Below the pieces are notes generated by a model, which saw only the letters and a program-made list of their open reading frames with translations, was not told where the DNA came from and ran no database searches. A stretch of 64,000 nt of DNA from Jeotgalibacillus campisalis (GTDB lineage Bacteria; Bacillota; Bacilli; Bacillales; Jeotgalibacillaceae), in contig NZ_JXRR01000022.1 of NCBI RefSeq assembly GCF_000829515.1, forward strand, positions 186,001 through 250,000, written 5' to 3'. The first letter of the stretch is position 1; every line of letters starts with the position of its first letter. Below, in pieces: positions 1 to 9,103 of this stretch. A program made the translations under genes and the position numbers.

Positions 1-1289
1 GCTTCTGTTACTGTATCGTTAACTGGTCTGCTGGCTGCTGAAGGCGTTGTGATGCGTGCATGTGGAAAAACCTGTTCAAATGCATCCATTTTTTGAGGGT
101 TTGCCTCATAATCTTCTTTCAGCAAATCTGTTTCCAATGATGATTGCACGGCAGGAAAATAACCGGTCTTTTCTGCATAAATTGCTTGTGCTTGTGCACC
201 TGCAAAGTATTTCATGAATACCCATGAGGCTAATTCCTGTTCCGGTTCTGCTTTAAACATGATGTGATTTCCGCCCCATAAACCTGTAGATTTGTTGTCT
301 AAATCACCTTGTGGAATCAAGGATATACCCCACTCAAATTGATCTTCAATTAATTCAATTTTCGTAGTGGAACGAGCAGTTGTTCCGATTTCCATTGCGA
401 CTCGACCGTTCGTAAATTCCTGTTCCGTTTCTTCTGCATAGTAAACGGCGCCTTGATCAACTAAATTTTTTAACATCGTCAGCAATTCAACTGCGTGTTC
501 ATTTGCATAGTCGACTGTGGAAGCATCTTCCGATAACGGCTCCACCCCAAACGTCCGAAGCCAAATGCTGAAATCTCCCCCTATTGCATTAGGGTTTACC
601 GCAAAAGCTGGAGTACCGGTTTTCTCATAGATCTCAAGTGACTGCTGTTCAAACTCTTCCCAGGTTTCAGCAGGAGCATCAAATCCAGCTTCACTTAAGA
701 TATCTTTATTGTAATACGTTCCCATTGAACTGTTGCCATGAATCCAGCTCATGGTTTTACCTTCGTATTGTGGCAGCTGCTGTCGAGCTAATACACCTTC
801 ATTAATGTCGCTCAACTCTTCTTCGGTATATCCATATTTTTCACTGGCAAGAAAGTCATCCAATTCTCTTACTTCATCAGTCTTCATATACTCCAGCGTA
901 TCACTTTCATAAGCCATTGTGACGTTCGGAAGTCCGCCTCCTGATAATGAAGCGCCTACTTTTTTATTCAATTCATCATATGTGCCTTGGAAAACTTCAT
1001 TTACTACAATTTTCCCTTCGTATTCTTTATTAAATTCATCGACAATCTCACTCACTGCTTCTCCATAGATCGTTGCTTGAATATGCCAGAAATCAATTTC
1101 TATTGGACCGTCTTCCCCAAGGTCCATTTCTTCCCACGGTCCCTCTTCTGATTCACTACTTGCCTGATTTGAGCCATTTGTAGCCGTATCTCCATCCTCT
1201 TCTTCGGATGTAGAATTCCCTGTTGCACACGCCGCCAAAATCAAGGTCATTAACGCCATCAATAAACCTGTCATCCATTTTTTAGACAT
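1..1289 (-). CDS. ABC transporter sugar-type substrate-binding lipoprotein (3' end cut by window)
   Basis: The minus-strand reading frame starts with ATG at 1289 and runs off the window at base 1, so the C-terminus is missing. The N-terminus is a lipoprotein signal: a KKW basic start, a hydrophobic stretch, then a LAAC lipobox with the lipidated Cys at about residue 21. An Asp/Glu/Ser-rich linker follows. The body has the features of family-1 (UgpB/MalE type) binding proteins, such as IEIDFWH near residue 65, and WGGNHIMFKA with ASWVFMKYF near the visible end. It would sit on the outer face of the membrane and feed the two permeases encoded upstream at 3591-5556. It is 55 bp downstream of the MBL-fold gene, last in the visible operon. 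The ligand (sugar or glycerol-phosphate ester) cannot be told from sequence. Confidence 0.9.
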   Translation of the reverse strand, partial: MSKKWMTGLLMALMTLILAACATGNSTSEEEDGDTATNGSNQASSESEEGPWEEMDLGEDGPIEIDFWHIQATIYGEAVSEIVDEFNKEYEGKIVVNEVFQGTYDELNKKVGASLSGGGLPNVTMAYESDTLEYMKTDEVRELDDFLASEKYGYTEEELSDINEGVLARQQLPQYEGKTMSWIHGNSSMGTYYNKDILSEAGFDAPAETWEEFEQQSLEIYEKTGTPAFAVNPNAIGGDFSIWLRTFGVEPLSEDASTVDYANEHAVELLTMLKNLVDQGAVYYAEETEQEFTNGRVAMEIGTTARSTTKIELIEDQFEWGISLIPQGDLDNKSTGLWGGNHIMFKAEPEQELASWVFMKYFAGAQAQAIYAEKTGYFPAVQSSLETDLLKEDYEANPQKMDAFEQVFPHARITTPSAASRPVNDTVTE

Positions 1290-1344
1290 TTTAAATCCTC
1301 CTGTTTTTGTTTTTATCTGGTTTTATAGTGAATAGCACAATCTC

Positions 1345-2748
1345 TTACACTAGTGTTTCTGACTGTTTACCTAGCAGTGCCTGAATGGATATTTTCTCTC
1401 CATAGGAAGGGCAATATTTTACCGCATTTTTGGTGTTCACAAGAGATGGATTGAGACTATGGAGCGGGATGGCAACTTTAGGTGATACAGTTTCAATCAG
1501 CTGGGAGATATCTTCAGGAGAAGCATGTCCTCCTGTTCCGTAATAATGATAGTGAATGTTATATAACTTGAGCCAGCGGTGCAAAATTGGATCCTCCTTG
1601 TTAAGCGGATTTCCATCTGCATGAAAATAAAGAGAGGTACCAGATGAATCTCCGAGTGTTTCAAATTCAGAAAGCAGCGGCGTTTGTTCTTCTGTCAGGA
1701 AAACAATGTACTGATTTTTATGGAGCCAAATGTCTTCCATTGTTACGGTGTTATATACTAGATCAGTAGATTTCACTTGCAAGTCCAGCAAACAGATGAC
1801 GTCTTTTTCGTTCATTCGCGCAGGATGATCTGACGGTAAAGTAGAGATCCCTTCTTCAGTCGCCGTTTTCCAAAGGAGTGCTGTGCGTTCATCCATGACA
1901 AGCTTTCGTCCTAGCTCCTTTGCTTTAACAATAAAATCGGCTACCCGTTCAACATTGCGAGCTAATATATTCACATAAAGAAGGTCAAATCCTTCTGACA
2001 TCTTCCCAAATTCCTTTACCACGTTTTTCTCCTGACGCATGACTGGTTCAGTAAAGTACGTTTCTTTTCGAAGAGAGGTGCCCTCTGTTAATAAAATGTC
2101 TGTATTGGTTTCGCTGCACAGTTGAGCAAATCGTTCCATACGCTCAGGATGTCTGCCATGCAATCGCCAATCTCCGGTAAAAGCAATGTTATACTCTCCA
2201 AGTGTAATTAACAGACCGGATGCTCCCGGGGTATCATGGTCAACGTCCACAAGTTGGAAAGAAAAATCGTCATCAAGCTGAACCGAGTCCAAATGATCAA
2301 GCGGCAAAATTTCCGCTTCTGTATAGGCATACTCACCAGATTCAGCTACTGCTTTGTAAACCGAATGAGCATCGCGGTGCATGTAAACCTTTGTTTCTTT
2401 ATTTACATATGGCAGCAGTGCCATATGGTCCTGGTGAATGTGACTGACAAAGACGGTGATGGATTCAAGCTCCGGCAGTTCGTCAACCTTCCATAGATTC
2501 TCAAGCACTTTCGCTGGAATATGCTGTACCAAGTCCTTTTTAAAAACAGAAGGCAGAGGCGGTGCCAGTCTCGTTAATAAATAGTGCTGAAGCGCGCGTT
2601 CAGCGTCCGGTACAATCCTGCCTCCAAATAACCCCCAGGCCCATGTCACGCCCAGATCAAATAGAAATCCTTTTTTTCCGTTCGATAATAAAACATGGAC
2701 ACCGCCAATTGTATTCACTCCACCGTATACTGTAAGGGTATAGGTCAT
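1345..2748 (-). CDS. MBL-fold metallo-hydrolase
   Basis: A 467-residue metallo-beta-lactamase-fold protein. The zinc-binding signature HIHQDH lies at about residues 103-108, followed by a further His in DVDHDTPG (about 171), Asp in FTGDW (about 193) and a late His in IPLHSLNP near residue 437, so the di-metal centre looks complete. The length and the large insert after the TGDW motif resemble RNase J or long hydrolase-type MBL proteins rather than lactonases, but no beta-CASP motif set was confirmed. It overlaps the HAD gene by 4 bp, so the two are translationally coupled inside an ABC-import operon. That context suggests it hydrolyses an imported ester or a product of it. Substrate unknown. 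Confidence 0.8.
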   Translation of the reverse strand: MTYTLTVYGGVNTIGGVHVLLSNGKKGFLFDLGVTWAWGLFGGRIVPDAERALQHYLLTRLAPPLPSVFKKDLVQHIPAKVLENLWKVDELPELESITVFVSHIHQDHMALLPYVNKETKVYMHRDAHSVYKAVAESGEYAYTEAEILPLDHLDSVQLDDDFSFQLVDVDHDTPGASGLLITLGEYNIAFTGDWRLHGRHPERMERFAQLCSETNTDILLTEGTSLRKETYFTEPVMRQEKNVVKEFGKMSEGFDLLYVNILARNVERVADFIVKAKELGRKLVMDERTALLWKTATEEGISTLPSDHPARMNEKDVICLLDLQVKSTDLVYNTVTMEDIWLHKNQYIVFLTEEQTPLLSEFETLGDSSGTSLYFHADGNPLNKEDPILHRWLKLYNIHYHYYGTGGHASPEDISQLIETVSPKVAIPLHSLNPSLVNTKNAVKYCPSYGEKISIQALLGKQSETLV

Positions 2749-3566
2749 TGTAAAACCTCTCTTTCTTTCTGCTTAGATTTTGTTAGTTCCATGAGTACTA
2801 CCGCTAATTCATCAGAAGAAGTCACCACACCATCCCATTGAGATGGATCAGCCAGTTGAAATGGCGTTACTAAGAGCGTTTTACACCCCAGCTTTTTAGC
2901 AGGCAGCAAGTCATTCCACGGATGGTCGCCGATTGATAAAATTTCATGCGGCTGAACCTTTTCTCGAATAAGCAGACTCTTGATTACTTCCTGCATGCCA
3001 TCCGGCTTTTTGGCATCAAGATAAATCTCATCAAACAAAGAAGTAATGTTTAAGTACTCAATAAATTCATGCCCAGATTGAGCGTGGGTGTTAGTCATCA
3101 GTACCTTGCGCTTGATATATTCGAGATTTTTTATTGCAGCTGTTAAAGTTTGAGATGATATAATGCTCTCCTCTCCCCCTAGCATTTGTTTGCGAACGCG
3201 GATAAAAGCAGAACGCCGCTTATTTTCATCGATACCCAATCGGGCTGTTAAGATATTTAACAGGCTCCAAGCGTCACCCCCATAGATAAAGGATTCTTCA
3301 TCACTCAGAGTCTCGCTTCCTGTAAAGTCCAGAACTTCTTCGACTGTTTCATATTCTTGATCAACATTTGTATAGTAATGACCCATTTTAAATAAAGCTT
3401 GATTAGAGAAAATCTCCTCCATGCCCAAAAGCAGCCTGTCATACTCTTTCTCCCACATTGAACCTTCGAGTGCATAGGCCAGATACAATCGATGAAAAGT
3501 TTCCTGCTGATACATGGTTCCATCTAAATCAAAAATAATCACTTTAACTTCTTCTGCGTTTTTCAC
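2745..3566 (-). CDS. HAD-family hydrolase
   Basis: A 273-residue HAD-superfamily phosphatase. Motif I is IFDLDGT with the nucleophile Asp13 and acid/base Asp15. Motif II is VLMTNTH around residue 158. The K of DAKKPDG and motif IV GDHPWND (about 217) follow in order. The cap is helical and lies between motifs I and II, as in class C1 (phosphoglycolate phosphatase-like) enzymes. It sits between the UgpE-like permease and the MBL-fold gene in the same operon, with a 24-bp gap upstream. Its likely role is dephosphorylation of an imported or internally produced phosphate ester; this is inferred from context only. Confidence 0.85.
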   Translation of the reverse strand: MKNAEEVKVIIFDLDGTMYQQETFHRLYLAYALEGSMWEKEYDRLLLGMEEIFSNQALFKMGHYYTNVDQEYETVEEVLDFTGSETLSDEESFIYGGDAWSLLNILTARLGIDENKRRSAFIRVRKQMLGGEESIISSQTLTAAIKNLEYIKRKVLMTNTHAQSGHEFIEYLNITSLFDEIYLDAKKPDGMQEVIKSLLIREKVQPHEILSIGDHPWNDLLPAKKLGCKTLLVTPFQLADPSQWDGVVTSSDELAVVLMELTKSKQKEREVLQ

Positions 3567-3590
3567 TTACGCCACCTCTTTCGCTGCTAT

Positions 3591-4478
3591 TTAACCTTTA
3601 AGTCCTGATCCAACGCCCTCATTAAACCAACGCTGTGTAATGAAATATAAAATGATAATCGGAAGTACCGTAAAGGTGGCTGCTGCCATAAGAAGATGGT
3701 AATAATGCCCTTCTTCACTAACAAAGTTGAGCAGCCCCACCTGCAGGGGACGCAGATGCTCACTAGAGGTAATCAAAAGCGGCCACAGCACGCCATTCCA
3801 TTTTCCGATAAACCCGAGTAATGCCGCAGTAATAATACTTGGCCATGCAAGAGGAACCAGCACCTTCCATAAATAACCGAAATGACCCATTCCATCCACT
3901 TGGGCAGCATCCCAGTAATCCCGGCTTACGGTTAAAAAAGCCTGCCGAATTAAAAAGATAGAAAATGCATCTGCCAAAAACGGAAGCACCATACCCGTAT
4001 AGGAGTCATAAAAGCCCTGCCCTCCCTGTCCGAATAAATCATTCCCCCCAACAAGCGGGAAAGACCGAATGGTGATAAAATTTGGCACCAGCGTCACATC
4101 ATAAGGAATCATCATGGTCGAAAGGACAAGCAAAAACAATAAGTTCCTTCCTCTAAAGCGAAATTGACTGATCGCATAGGCAATGGGAATACAAATAAGT
4201 AATTGTATAATCGTACCGAACCCAGCAATAATGATGGTATTGATAAAGTAGCGTCCAAAAGTGGAGTCAGGCTTCATCCAGGCTGCCACATAGTTTTCAA
4301 CGATCTGCCAATCATTCGGAATAAACGTTGGAGGCATAAGGTTTATCTCCTGCTGGGTCTTAAAAGAAGTAACAATCATCCAGTAAAAAGGAAACAGGCA
4401 GATCAGCGCAAGAACCAGCAGTATAAGAAAAATGACTGTCTTTGAACTGTTTTGTTTTAACTTAGGCACCTTTATCAT
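3591..4478 (-). CDS. ABC transporter permease, UgpE/MalG type
   Basis: An integral membrane permease of the carbohydrate CUT1 class with about six transmembrane segments. The cytoplasmic EAA-loop is visible as DAAQVDGMGHFGYLWKVLVP, the contact site for the ATPase. I prefer the ATG at 4478 (MIKVPKLKQ), which has the ribosome site GAGAGGAGG directly upstream; the frame remains open 10 codons further and would then overlap the preceding permease. It pairs with the permease at 4489-5556. No ATPase gene is visible in the operon, so a shared MsmX-like ATPase is likely, as is usual in Bacillaceae. Confidence 0.92.
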   Translation of the reverse strand: MIKVPKLKQNSSKTVIFLILLVLALICLFPFYWMIVTSFKTQQEINLMPPTFIPNDWQIVENYVAAWMKPDSTFGRYFINTIIIAGFGTIIQLLICIPIAYAISQFRFRGRNLLFLLVLSTMMIPYDVTLVPNFITIRSFPLVGGNDLFGQGGQGFYDSYTGMVLPFLADAFSIFLIRQAFLTVSRDYWDAAQVDGMGHFGYLWKVLVPLAWPSIITAALLGFIGKWNGVLWPLLITSSEHLRPLQVGLLNFVSEEGHYYHLLMAAATFTVLPIIILYFITQRWFNEGVGSGLKG

Positions 4479-4488
4479 GTTCCTCCTC

Positions 4489-5556
4489 TCAGCGTTCATA
4501 ATGAACACGTTTTTCCAGCACTTTTCGTTGAATCCATGTTAAAAGAAACAAAATTACAAACAAAAGGATTGATAGAGCTGAAGCATATCCAACCTGCTTA
4601 TACACATAAAAATTACGGAAAATATAAAGCGGCAGTGACATGGTCGTGCCAAGCGGACCACCTTCTCCACCAGAGAAAACATAAAACGCATTAAATGATT
4701 CAAATGAACCGACCACTGAAACGATTAAAAGTAAAAATAGAGTAGGAGATAATAAAGGAAGCGTAATATATCTCATTAAATGGAATACATTAGCCCCGTC
4801 CATTTTGGCAGCTTCATAAAGTTCTTTCGGAATATTGCTCATTCCTGCAAGCATGATCAGGACATTAAAACCTATCGAACTCCAAACAGCAAAAATCATA
4901 ATAATACATAATGCAAGACTCGGTCCTCCAAGCTCGATTGGAAGATTGTCAGGCCAGGATAATCCAATGCCAGTTAAAAATTTGCTTACGATCGGCTCAG
5001 GGTCAGTAACCCAGGCCTGGGGTTCCATCCCGATTTTCACCAGCGCTGCATTAGCAATTCCTACATTTGGATGAAAGATCCATTTGAATACCAGGATTGC
5101 AGCGACCTGAGAGGTTATATAAGGTAGAAAAAAGATGGTTCTAAACATCCCTTGAGCTGTTTTCTTAAAATAGTTAAATAGATAGTATGCGATAAGAAAG
5201 GATAGAACGAGCGCAATCGGGATTGTCCCCACCGCATAATAAATTGTCACAAGCAGACTTTGAGCAAGCATCCCAATTTGCCAGCCAAAGAGTGGGTCAA
5301 AATAAACTAAATCACTCGTAAACATTCGAACGTAATTATCGAGTCCTAAAAATTCCTCCTTTACAAAACTCCATTTCCAAAAGCTTATGTATACGCCAAA
5401 TAAAAGCGGCCAAAACCGAAACAATAACAATAGAAGGAGAGCAGGCATGGCATAACACATGGCAATCTTCCATTCTCTGCTTCGAAGCGTCTTTACTTTT
5501 TTCTTTTTTCCCGAAGAAAGCCTCTTGCTTCTTTCTTCTACGATTACGTCCCTCAT
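4489..5556 (-). CDS. ABC transporter permease, UgpA/MalF type
   Basis: A 355-residue permease, the first gene of the operon. A Lys/Arg-rich cytoplasmic N-terminus (residues 1-30) precedes about six membrane spans. The EAA loop reads EAAKMDGANVFHLMRYITLP. The ATG at 5556 follows GGAGGTGTTGCT, a good ribosome site. It is the partner of the UgpE-type subunit downstream. An unusually long segment between the second and fourth spans (about residues 170-200, including the WVTDPEP region) is typical of this permease subclass, where it forms an extracytoplasmic loop that touches the binding protein. Confidence 0.92.
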   Translation of the reverse strand: MRDVIVEERSKRLSSGKKKKVKTLRSREWKIAMCYAMPALLLLLLFRFWPLLFGVYISFWKWSFVKEEFLGLDNYVRMFTSDLVYFDPLFGWQIGMLAQSLLVTIYYAVGTIPIALVLSFLIAYYLFNYFKKTAQGMFRTIFFLPYITSQVAAILVFKWIFHPNVGIANAALVKIGMEPQAWVTDPEPIVSKFLTGIGLSWPDNLPIELGGPSLALCIIMIFAVWSSIGFNVLIMLAGMSNIPKELYEAAKMDGANVFHLMRYITLPLLSPTLFLLLIVSVVGSFESFNAFYVFSGGEGGPLGTTMSLPLYIFRNFYVYKQVGYASALSILLFVILFLLTWIQRKVLEKRVHYER

Positions 5557-5572
5557 AGCAACACCTCCACTT

Positions 5573-5626
5573 AATAAACTTTTGTTTATTTTTATAACAT
5601 ATGTTTATTATAAAAGATGTTTATTA
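5573..5626 (-). promoter_or_regulatory. operator-like repeats upstream of the ABC importer operon
   Basis: A perfect inverted repeat AATAAAC-TTTT-GTTTATT occupies 5573-5590. Just beyond it, the 10-mer ATGTTTATTA occurs twice in the same orientation at 5601-5610 and 5617-5626, 16 bp apart. All share the core TGTTTATT. The cluster lies 17-70 bp upstream of the first permease start, where a repressor or activator would act. The spacing of 16 bp and multiple half-sites resemble DeoR- or AraC-type regulators; no regulator gene is in the window. Confidence 0.5.
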
Positions 5627-5957
5627 AAGCGAAGTATTTTAGATGTAAATAATTTGTAAAATAAAAAGATCCGTTTGAGTAATAAAAAAGGTGCAGCTCG
5701 ATTTAATTCAGTTCAGTTTTTTATAAATTATAGAAACAGTCTTCCAAAAATTACCTAAATTCTACTGGATGCATTTCATTCATTTATTTCGTTTACTAGA
5801 AGGAAGTTACACTTGTACGCGCCAAGTCCACCATTTCTCCATTGCAGCCAAGAACACTAACGTCAATTTTCTCTCACTAAAACTAGTTTTATCCAATTGC
5901 TATTTCGTGTATAGTAAACAAGCGAAAATTAAATCAAGTACGGGGGTTAACCAGTCA

Positions 5958-6617
5958 ATGATCGATCTTGTCCAAAAAACAGCCGATTTGCTGAAGAGTA
6001 CCAACAGAAAAATGATGATCGGGATATCTGGACATGGTGCTGCCGGAAAATCAACGTTTACCCATCAGCTCATGAACCATTTACCACAAGACGAAGTCAA
6101 TTACGTGAATACCGATCCTTACATTATTGGATCGAGTCTCCGTCAATACACCACACTCAACTATCTCCATCAAAACATTGAGCATCAATCCAAGGTGACG
6201 GCCTGTCATCCCGCTGCTCATAATGTATTCGCCTTAGAACGGGATATTAAGATGCTTCGTGACGGATTAGACCTTTACACAATCGGGACCGATTATATGG
6301 AAAGCGTTCTTCTTTCATTAAGAAAAATTACGATTATTGAAGGCATGACCACAGCATTTGTTGATCCTGAATTATTTGATTTAACACTCTTTTTCTATAC
6401 AGATGGGGAAACAGAATTAGTGCGGAGAGGAATTCGTGATGTAACAGAAAGAGGAGCAGATCTTTCGTATCTACAGCAATCGCACGAGCAGCGCAGAATG
6501 CAATATGATTTATTTATGCATCCTTACCGTGCCAACTTCGATATCGTCATCAAAAATTCAAACGACCATTATTCTTTGGAAAAAGGCATTGAGAAGCTGA
6601 ACACACAAAAACCTTGA
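5958..6617 (+). CDS. uridine kinase-like P-loop kinase
   Basis: A P-loop kinase of the uridine kinase/phosphoribulokinase superfamily. The Walker A motif is GISGHGAAGKST, followed by VNTDPYI, a Walker-B-like IIEGMTT, and the lid RRGIRDVTERG, as expected for the family. I chose the ATG at 5958 (MIDLVQK) because GGGGG lies 11 nt upstream and the P-loop then falls about 22 residues in, the usual place; the frame stays open upstream to 5769 but that part looks non-coding. The protein would have 219 residues. It is transcribed away from the ABC importer. The substrate (uridine, another nucleoside or a sugar) is not determined by the sequence. Confidence 0.8.
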   Translation: MIDLVQKTADLLKSTNRKMMIGISGHGAAGKSTFTHQLMNHLPQDEVNYVNTDPYIIGSSLRQYTTLNYLHQNIEHQSKVTACHPAAHNVFALERDIKMLRDGLDLYTIGTDYMESVLLSLRKITIIEGMTTAFVDPELFDLTLFFYTDGETELVRRGIRDVTERGADLSYLQQSHEQRRMQYDLFMHPYRANFDIVIKNSNDHYSLEKGIEKLNTQKP

Positions 6618-6641
6618 AGAGCTCAAAGCCCTTCAAGGTTT
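6609..6641 (+). terminator. Rho-independent terminator after the kinase gene
   Basis: AAACCTTGAAG (6609-6619) pairs perfectly with CTTCAAGGTTT (6631-6641) around a short loop, and overlaps the stop codon of the kinase gene. The T-run is weak. Confidence 0.7.
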
Positions 6642-6732
6642 ATTCATGGTCTAAACTTATTTTTTATCCACACAAACTGGTAGGCTTTTAATCATGCTGC
6701 TCATTGACTTATTATTTACAAGCTCAAAAATA

Positions 6733-6786
6733 ACAACAGGCCGGGTCATCCGCGCAATGAAGCGAAGATGACTCGGCCTGTGTTGT
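6733..6786. promoter_or_regulatory. long hairpin in the mgtE upstream region
   Basis: The left arm 6733-6750 (ACAACAGGCCGGGTCATC) pairs with 6767-6786 with a 2-nt bulge and one G-T type mismatch, and CGC/GCG extends the stem inward. On the plus strand it is not followed by a T-run; on the minus strand TTATTTTT follows. It is the only strong structure before mgtE. It does not show the conserved M-box (ykoK) motifs, so I do not call it a Mg2+ riboswitch. Confidence 0.45.
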
Positions 6787-6846
6787 AATAATGCATTTTC
6801 ATCTAACAATATGGTACGATTTTTATATACACGGAGGTGGCCCTTA

Positions 6847-8208
6847 ATGAATGCAGGAATGCTTGAAGAATTGACAGCTCAGGTAATCTCCATACTTGAA
6901 TCGAACGATCACCCTAAATTAGGCACTTATACGAATTCTATGCGTCCTTATGATCGCGGGATGGTTTTTGAAGAATTATCGGATTTAAAACAGAAACGTG
7001 CTTTTGTTGAGTCACTTGAGATCAGCAGCCTGGCAGAACTGCTTCGTTACCTGTCACCAGAAGAACAGGCCATTGCGATTTCATTTATTGATCAGGCCAT
7101 TCTCGGCAAGGTTTTAGACGAGATGCCGAATGATGACTTAGCTGAGATGCTCGATGTTCTGCAGCAAGATCAAGCGGCAGCTCTTGTCAATGTAATGTCT
7201 AAAGAAGAAGCCCAGATCGTGCAGGATATTATGACCTATCCCGCAGAGTCAGCCGGCCGGCTCATGACAAACCGCCACGTCTGGATCTACCCTGACATGA
7301 CGGTGCATGAATCAATTGAAAAACTCAGGGAGTACGCAAAAGTATTTGATACCATTCATTATTTGTATGTAGTCAATGAAGAGCATAAAATTTTGGGTGC
7401 TGCATCGTTTCGTGACCTGCTGCTGGCTGATGCAGCTGACTCGATCGAGAAAATTATGAGCAAGAATCCCATTACTGTCCAATCATTCGTGGATCAGGAG
7501 GAAGTTGCGAGACTAATCGAACAATATGATTTGATCGCAATGCCCGTTGTCAATGAGGCGAACAAATTACTTGGAATTATTACCGTGGATGACGTTATTG
7601 ATGTCCTGATACAAGAAGCAACCGAAGATATCGAACGCCTCTCAGGTTCAGGTAAAGAAATAACCTTTAAAACCAAACCCGTCGTGGCTTTTGCCAAACG
7701 GTTACCGTGGCTGGTGTTACTGCTTTTAATTGGATTGGTCTCAGGAACGATTATCAGCAGATTTGAGGAAACGCTCGCAACAGTGGTTGCCCTCGCTTTC
7801 TTCATGCCGATGATTGCCGGAATGACCGGAAACACCGGCACTCAATCACTTGCTGTCGTCGTTCGCGGATTAACCACTAATCGAATTGACAAAAAAACCG
7901 TATCCAAATTAATCATACGGGAGTCATTAGTTGGGGTGATGATCGGCGTTTCCTGCGGGATCCTGATCGCTTTCATCGCCTTTTTCTGGCAGGGCAGTAT
8001 TACATTGGGCTTCATCGTCGGTCTGTCATTGCTGATCACATTAGTCTTTGGGACATTAGCCGGAACCATCATTCCTTTGATCCTTCACAAGTTTAATGTG
8101 GATCCCGCAATCGCATCCGGTCCATTAATTACGACCCTAAATGATATTTTGTCTCTGCTCATTTACTTTGGAATTGCGACCTCCCTGATTGCACGATTTC
8201 CGCTTTAA
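6847..8208 (+). CDS. mgtE: magnesium transporter MgtE
   Basis: A 453-residue Mg2+ channel. Residues 1-130 form the acidic helical N domain, residues about 135-255 hold two CBS domains, and from about 286 five transmembrane segments form the pore, with the conserved GNTGTQS stretch at 328-334 and the pore-lining RESLVGVMIG segment later. In the family, Mg2+ bound between the N and CBS domains closes the channel. I set the start at 6847 because GGAGGTGG ends six bases before it; 12 further upstream codons are open but lack a ribosome site. Monocistronic by layout. Confidence 0.95.
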   Translation: MNAGMLEELTAQVISILESNDHPKLGTYTNSMRPYDRGMVFEELSDLKQKRAFVESLEISSLAELLRYLSPEEQAIAISFIDQAILGKVLDEMPNDDLAEMLDVLQQDQAAALVNVMSKEEAQIVQDIMTYPAESAGRLMTNRHVWIYPDMTVHESIEKLREYAKVFDTIHYLYVVNEEHKILGAASFRDLLLADAADSIEKIMSKNPITVQSFVDQEEVARLIEQYDLIAMPVVNEANKLLGIITVDDVIDVLIQEATEDIERLSGSGKEITFKTKPVVAFAKRLPWLVLLLLIGLVSGTIISRFEETLATVVALAFFMPMIAGMTGNTGTQSLAVVVRGLTTNRIDKKTVSKLIIRESLVGVMIGVSCGILIAFIAFFWQGSITLGFIVGLSLLITLVFGTLAGTIIPLILHKFNVDPAIASGPLITTLNDILSLLIYFGIATSLIARFPL

Positions 8209-8278
8209 TTGAGGCATGTGTGTGGATCTACTTTTGTAGAATTTCATTTAGCTAAAAAATGACTTTGGGGGAATGGTG

Positions 8279-8815
8279 ATGAGCAAACTTTCATTCAAAA
8301 AATACGAGAATGAAGTAGAGGATCTTGTCTCCTTGTTGACGAAAAACAAGTGGGAATTCCACTCCAATCCAGCGCCGGTACGGAAAGAAATTCTCAAAAA
8401 ATATCGTGATGACTGGCATGAAAAAGACAAGGAAATCTTCTGGATAGAAAGCGTGGATAAGAAAATCGGATTGATTATGCTTCATGATTTAACTGATTCA
8501 ATTCCTTTATTCGATCTTCGGTTAGAGAACAATAGCAGAGGGAAAGGGTTCGGATCACAAGCCGTTTGCTGGATAACCGATTACATATTCAAGCTCCCTG
8601 ATAATAAAATTAGAATAGAAGCTTACACCAGAAGCGATCATATTGCTATGAGGAAGACACTTAGCAAATGTGGATTCGTTAAAGAAGGCTACTTAAGACA
8701 ATCTTGTGAAAATGCAGACGGCAGTGTATCAGATTCTGTATGTTACGCAATAATCAGAAGTGATTGGGAAAACAAGATAACAACTCCTATCAAATTAAAT
8801 GACTTGCCTTTTTAA
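8279..8815 (+). CDS. GNAT family N-acetyltransferase (RimJ/RimL-like)
   Basis: A 178-residue acetyl-CoA-dependent N-acetyltransferase. The acetyl-CoA binding loop is visible as ENNSRGKGFGSQAV (an R/Q-x-x-G-x-G/A variant), followed by the typical NKIRIEAYTRSDHIAMRKTLSKCGF run, ending with the beta-bulge region that closes these proteins. The ATG at 8279 is 7 nt after GGGGG; an in-frame ATG two codons earlier at 8273 is also possible. The C-terminal stop lies inside the terminator stem. The acceptor substrate is not predictable. Confidence 0.88.
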   Translation: MSKLSFKKYENEVEDLVSLLTKNKWEFHSNPAPVRKEILKKYRDDWHEKDKEIFWIESVDKKIGLIMLHDLTDSIPLFDLRLENNSRGKGFGSQAVCWITDYIFKLPDNKIRIEAYTRSDHIAMRKTLSKCGFVKEGYLRQSCENADGSVSDSVCYAIIRSDWENKITTPIKLNDLPF

Positions 8816-8840
8816 TTTCTGGTTTGGTTAAAAAGGCAAG
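8803..8840. terminator. bidirectional terminator
   Basis: CTTGCCTTTTTAA (8803-8815) and TTAAAAAGGCAAG (8828-8840) form a 13-bp perfect stem. It serves the converging acetyltransferase gene and the minus-strand small membrane protein gene, and contains the acetyltransferase stop codon. Confidence 0.75.
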
Positions 8841-8871
8841 TATGAGTTGACTTATCGTCTCATTTTACATT

Positions 8872-9084
8872 TTATGTCCTTTTGCTATTCAAATAGATCA
8901 GTAGTTGCTGGGAAACAAAGAAAATGCCAATTCCGATAAACAGATACTCAAATAAATCACGAATAAATGATTTGCTTTGGTATGCTTCAAGGGTTGTATG
9001 CAGCAAAAGGATGACTGCCCAAGAGATAAATCCAATCGTATAGACAGTATTCATTTGATCCTCAAAACGACTTTTTAATAGCAT
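8872..9084 (-). CDS. small two-span membrane protein
   Basis: A 70-residue protein starting at 9084 (MLLKSRFEDQ), preceded by AAAGGGGG. It has two hydrophobic segments, about residues 14-32 (YTIGFISWAVILLLHTTL) and 46-62 (FIGIGIFFVSQQLL), and a basic end. The frame is open further upstream but that overlaps the lipoprotein gene and lacks a ribosome site. It lies 19 bp downstream of the lipoprotein gene, probably in the same transcript. I do not recognise the family. Confidence 0.65.
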   Translation of the reverse strand: MLLKSRFEDQMNTVYTIGFISWAVILLLHTTLEAYQSKSFIRDLFEYLFIGIGIFFVSQQLLIYLNSKRT

Positions 9085-9103
9085 GGAATCCCCCTTTAAA
9101 AAG

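Noticed and set aside
6618-6846. M-box (ykoK) Mg2+ riboswitch before mgtE
   Set aside because: The space is short and the conserved GAGGCTCC-like loop motifs are absent; only one hairpin is seen.
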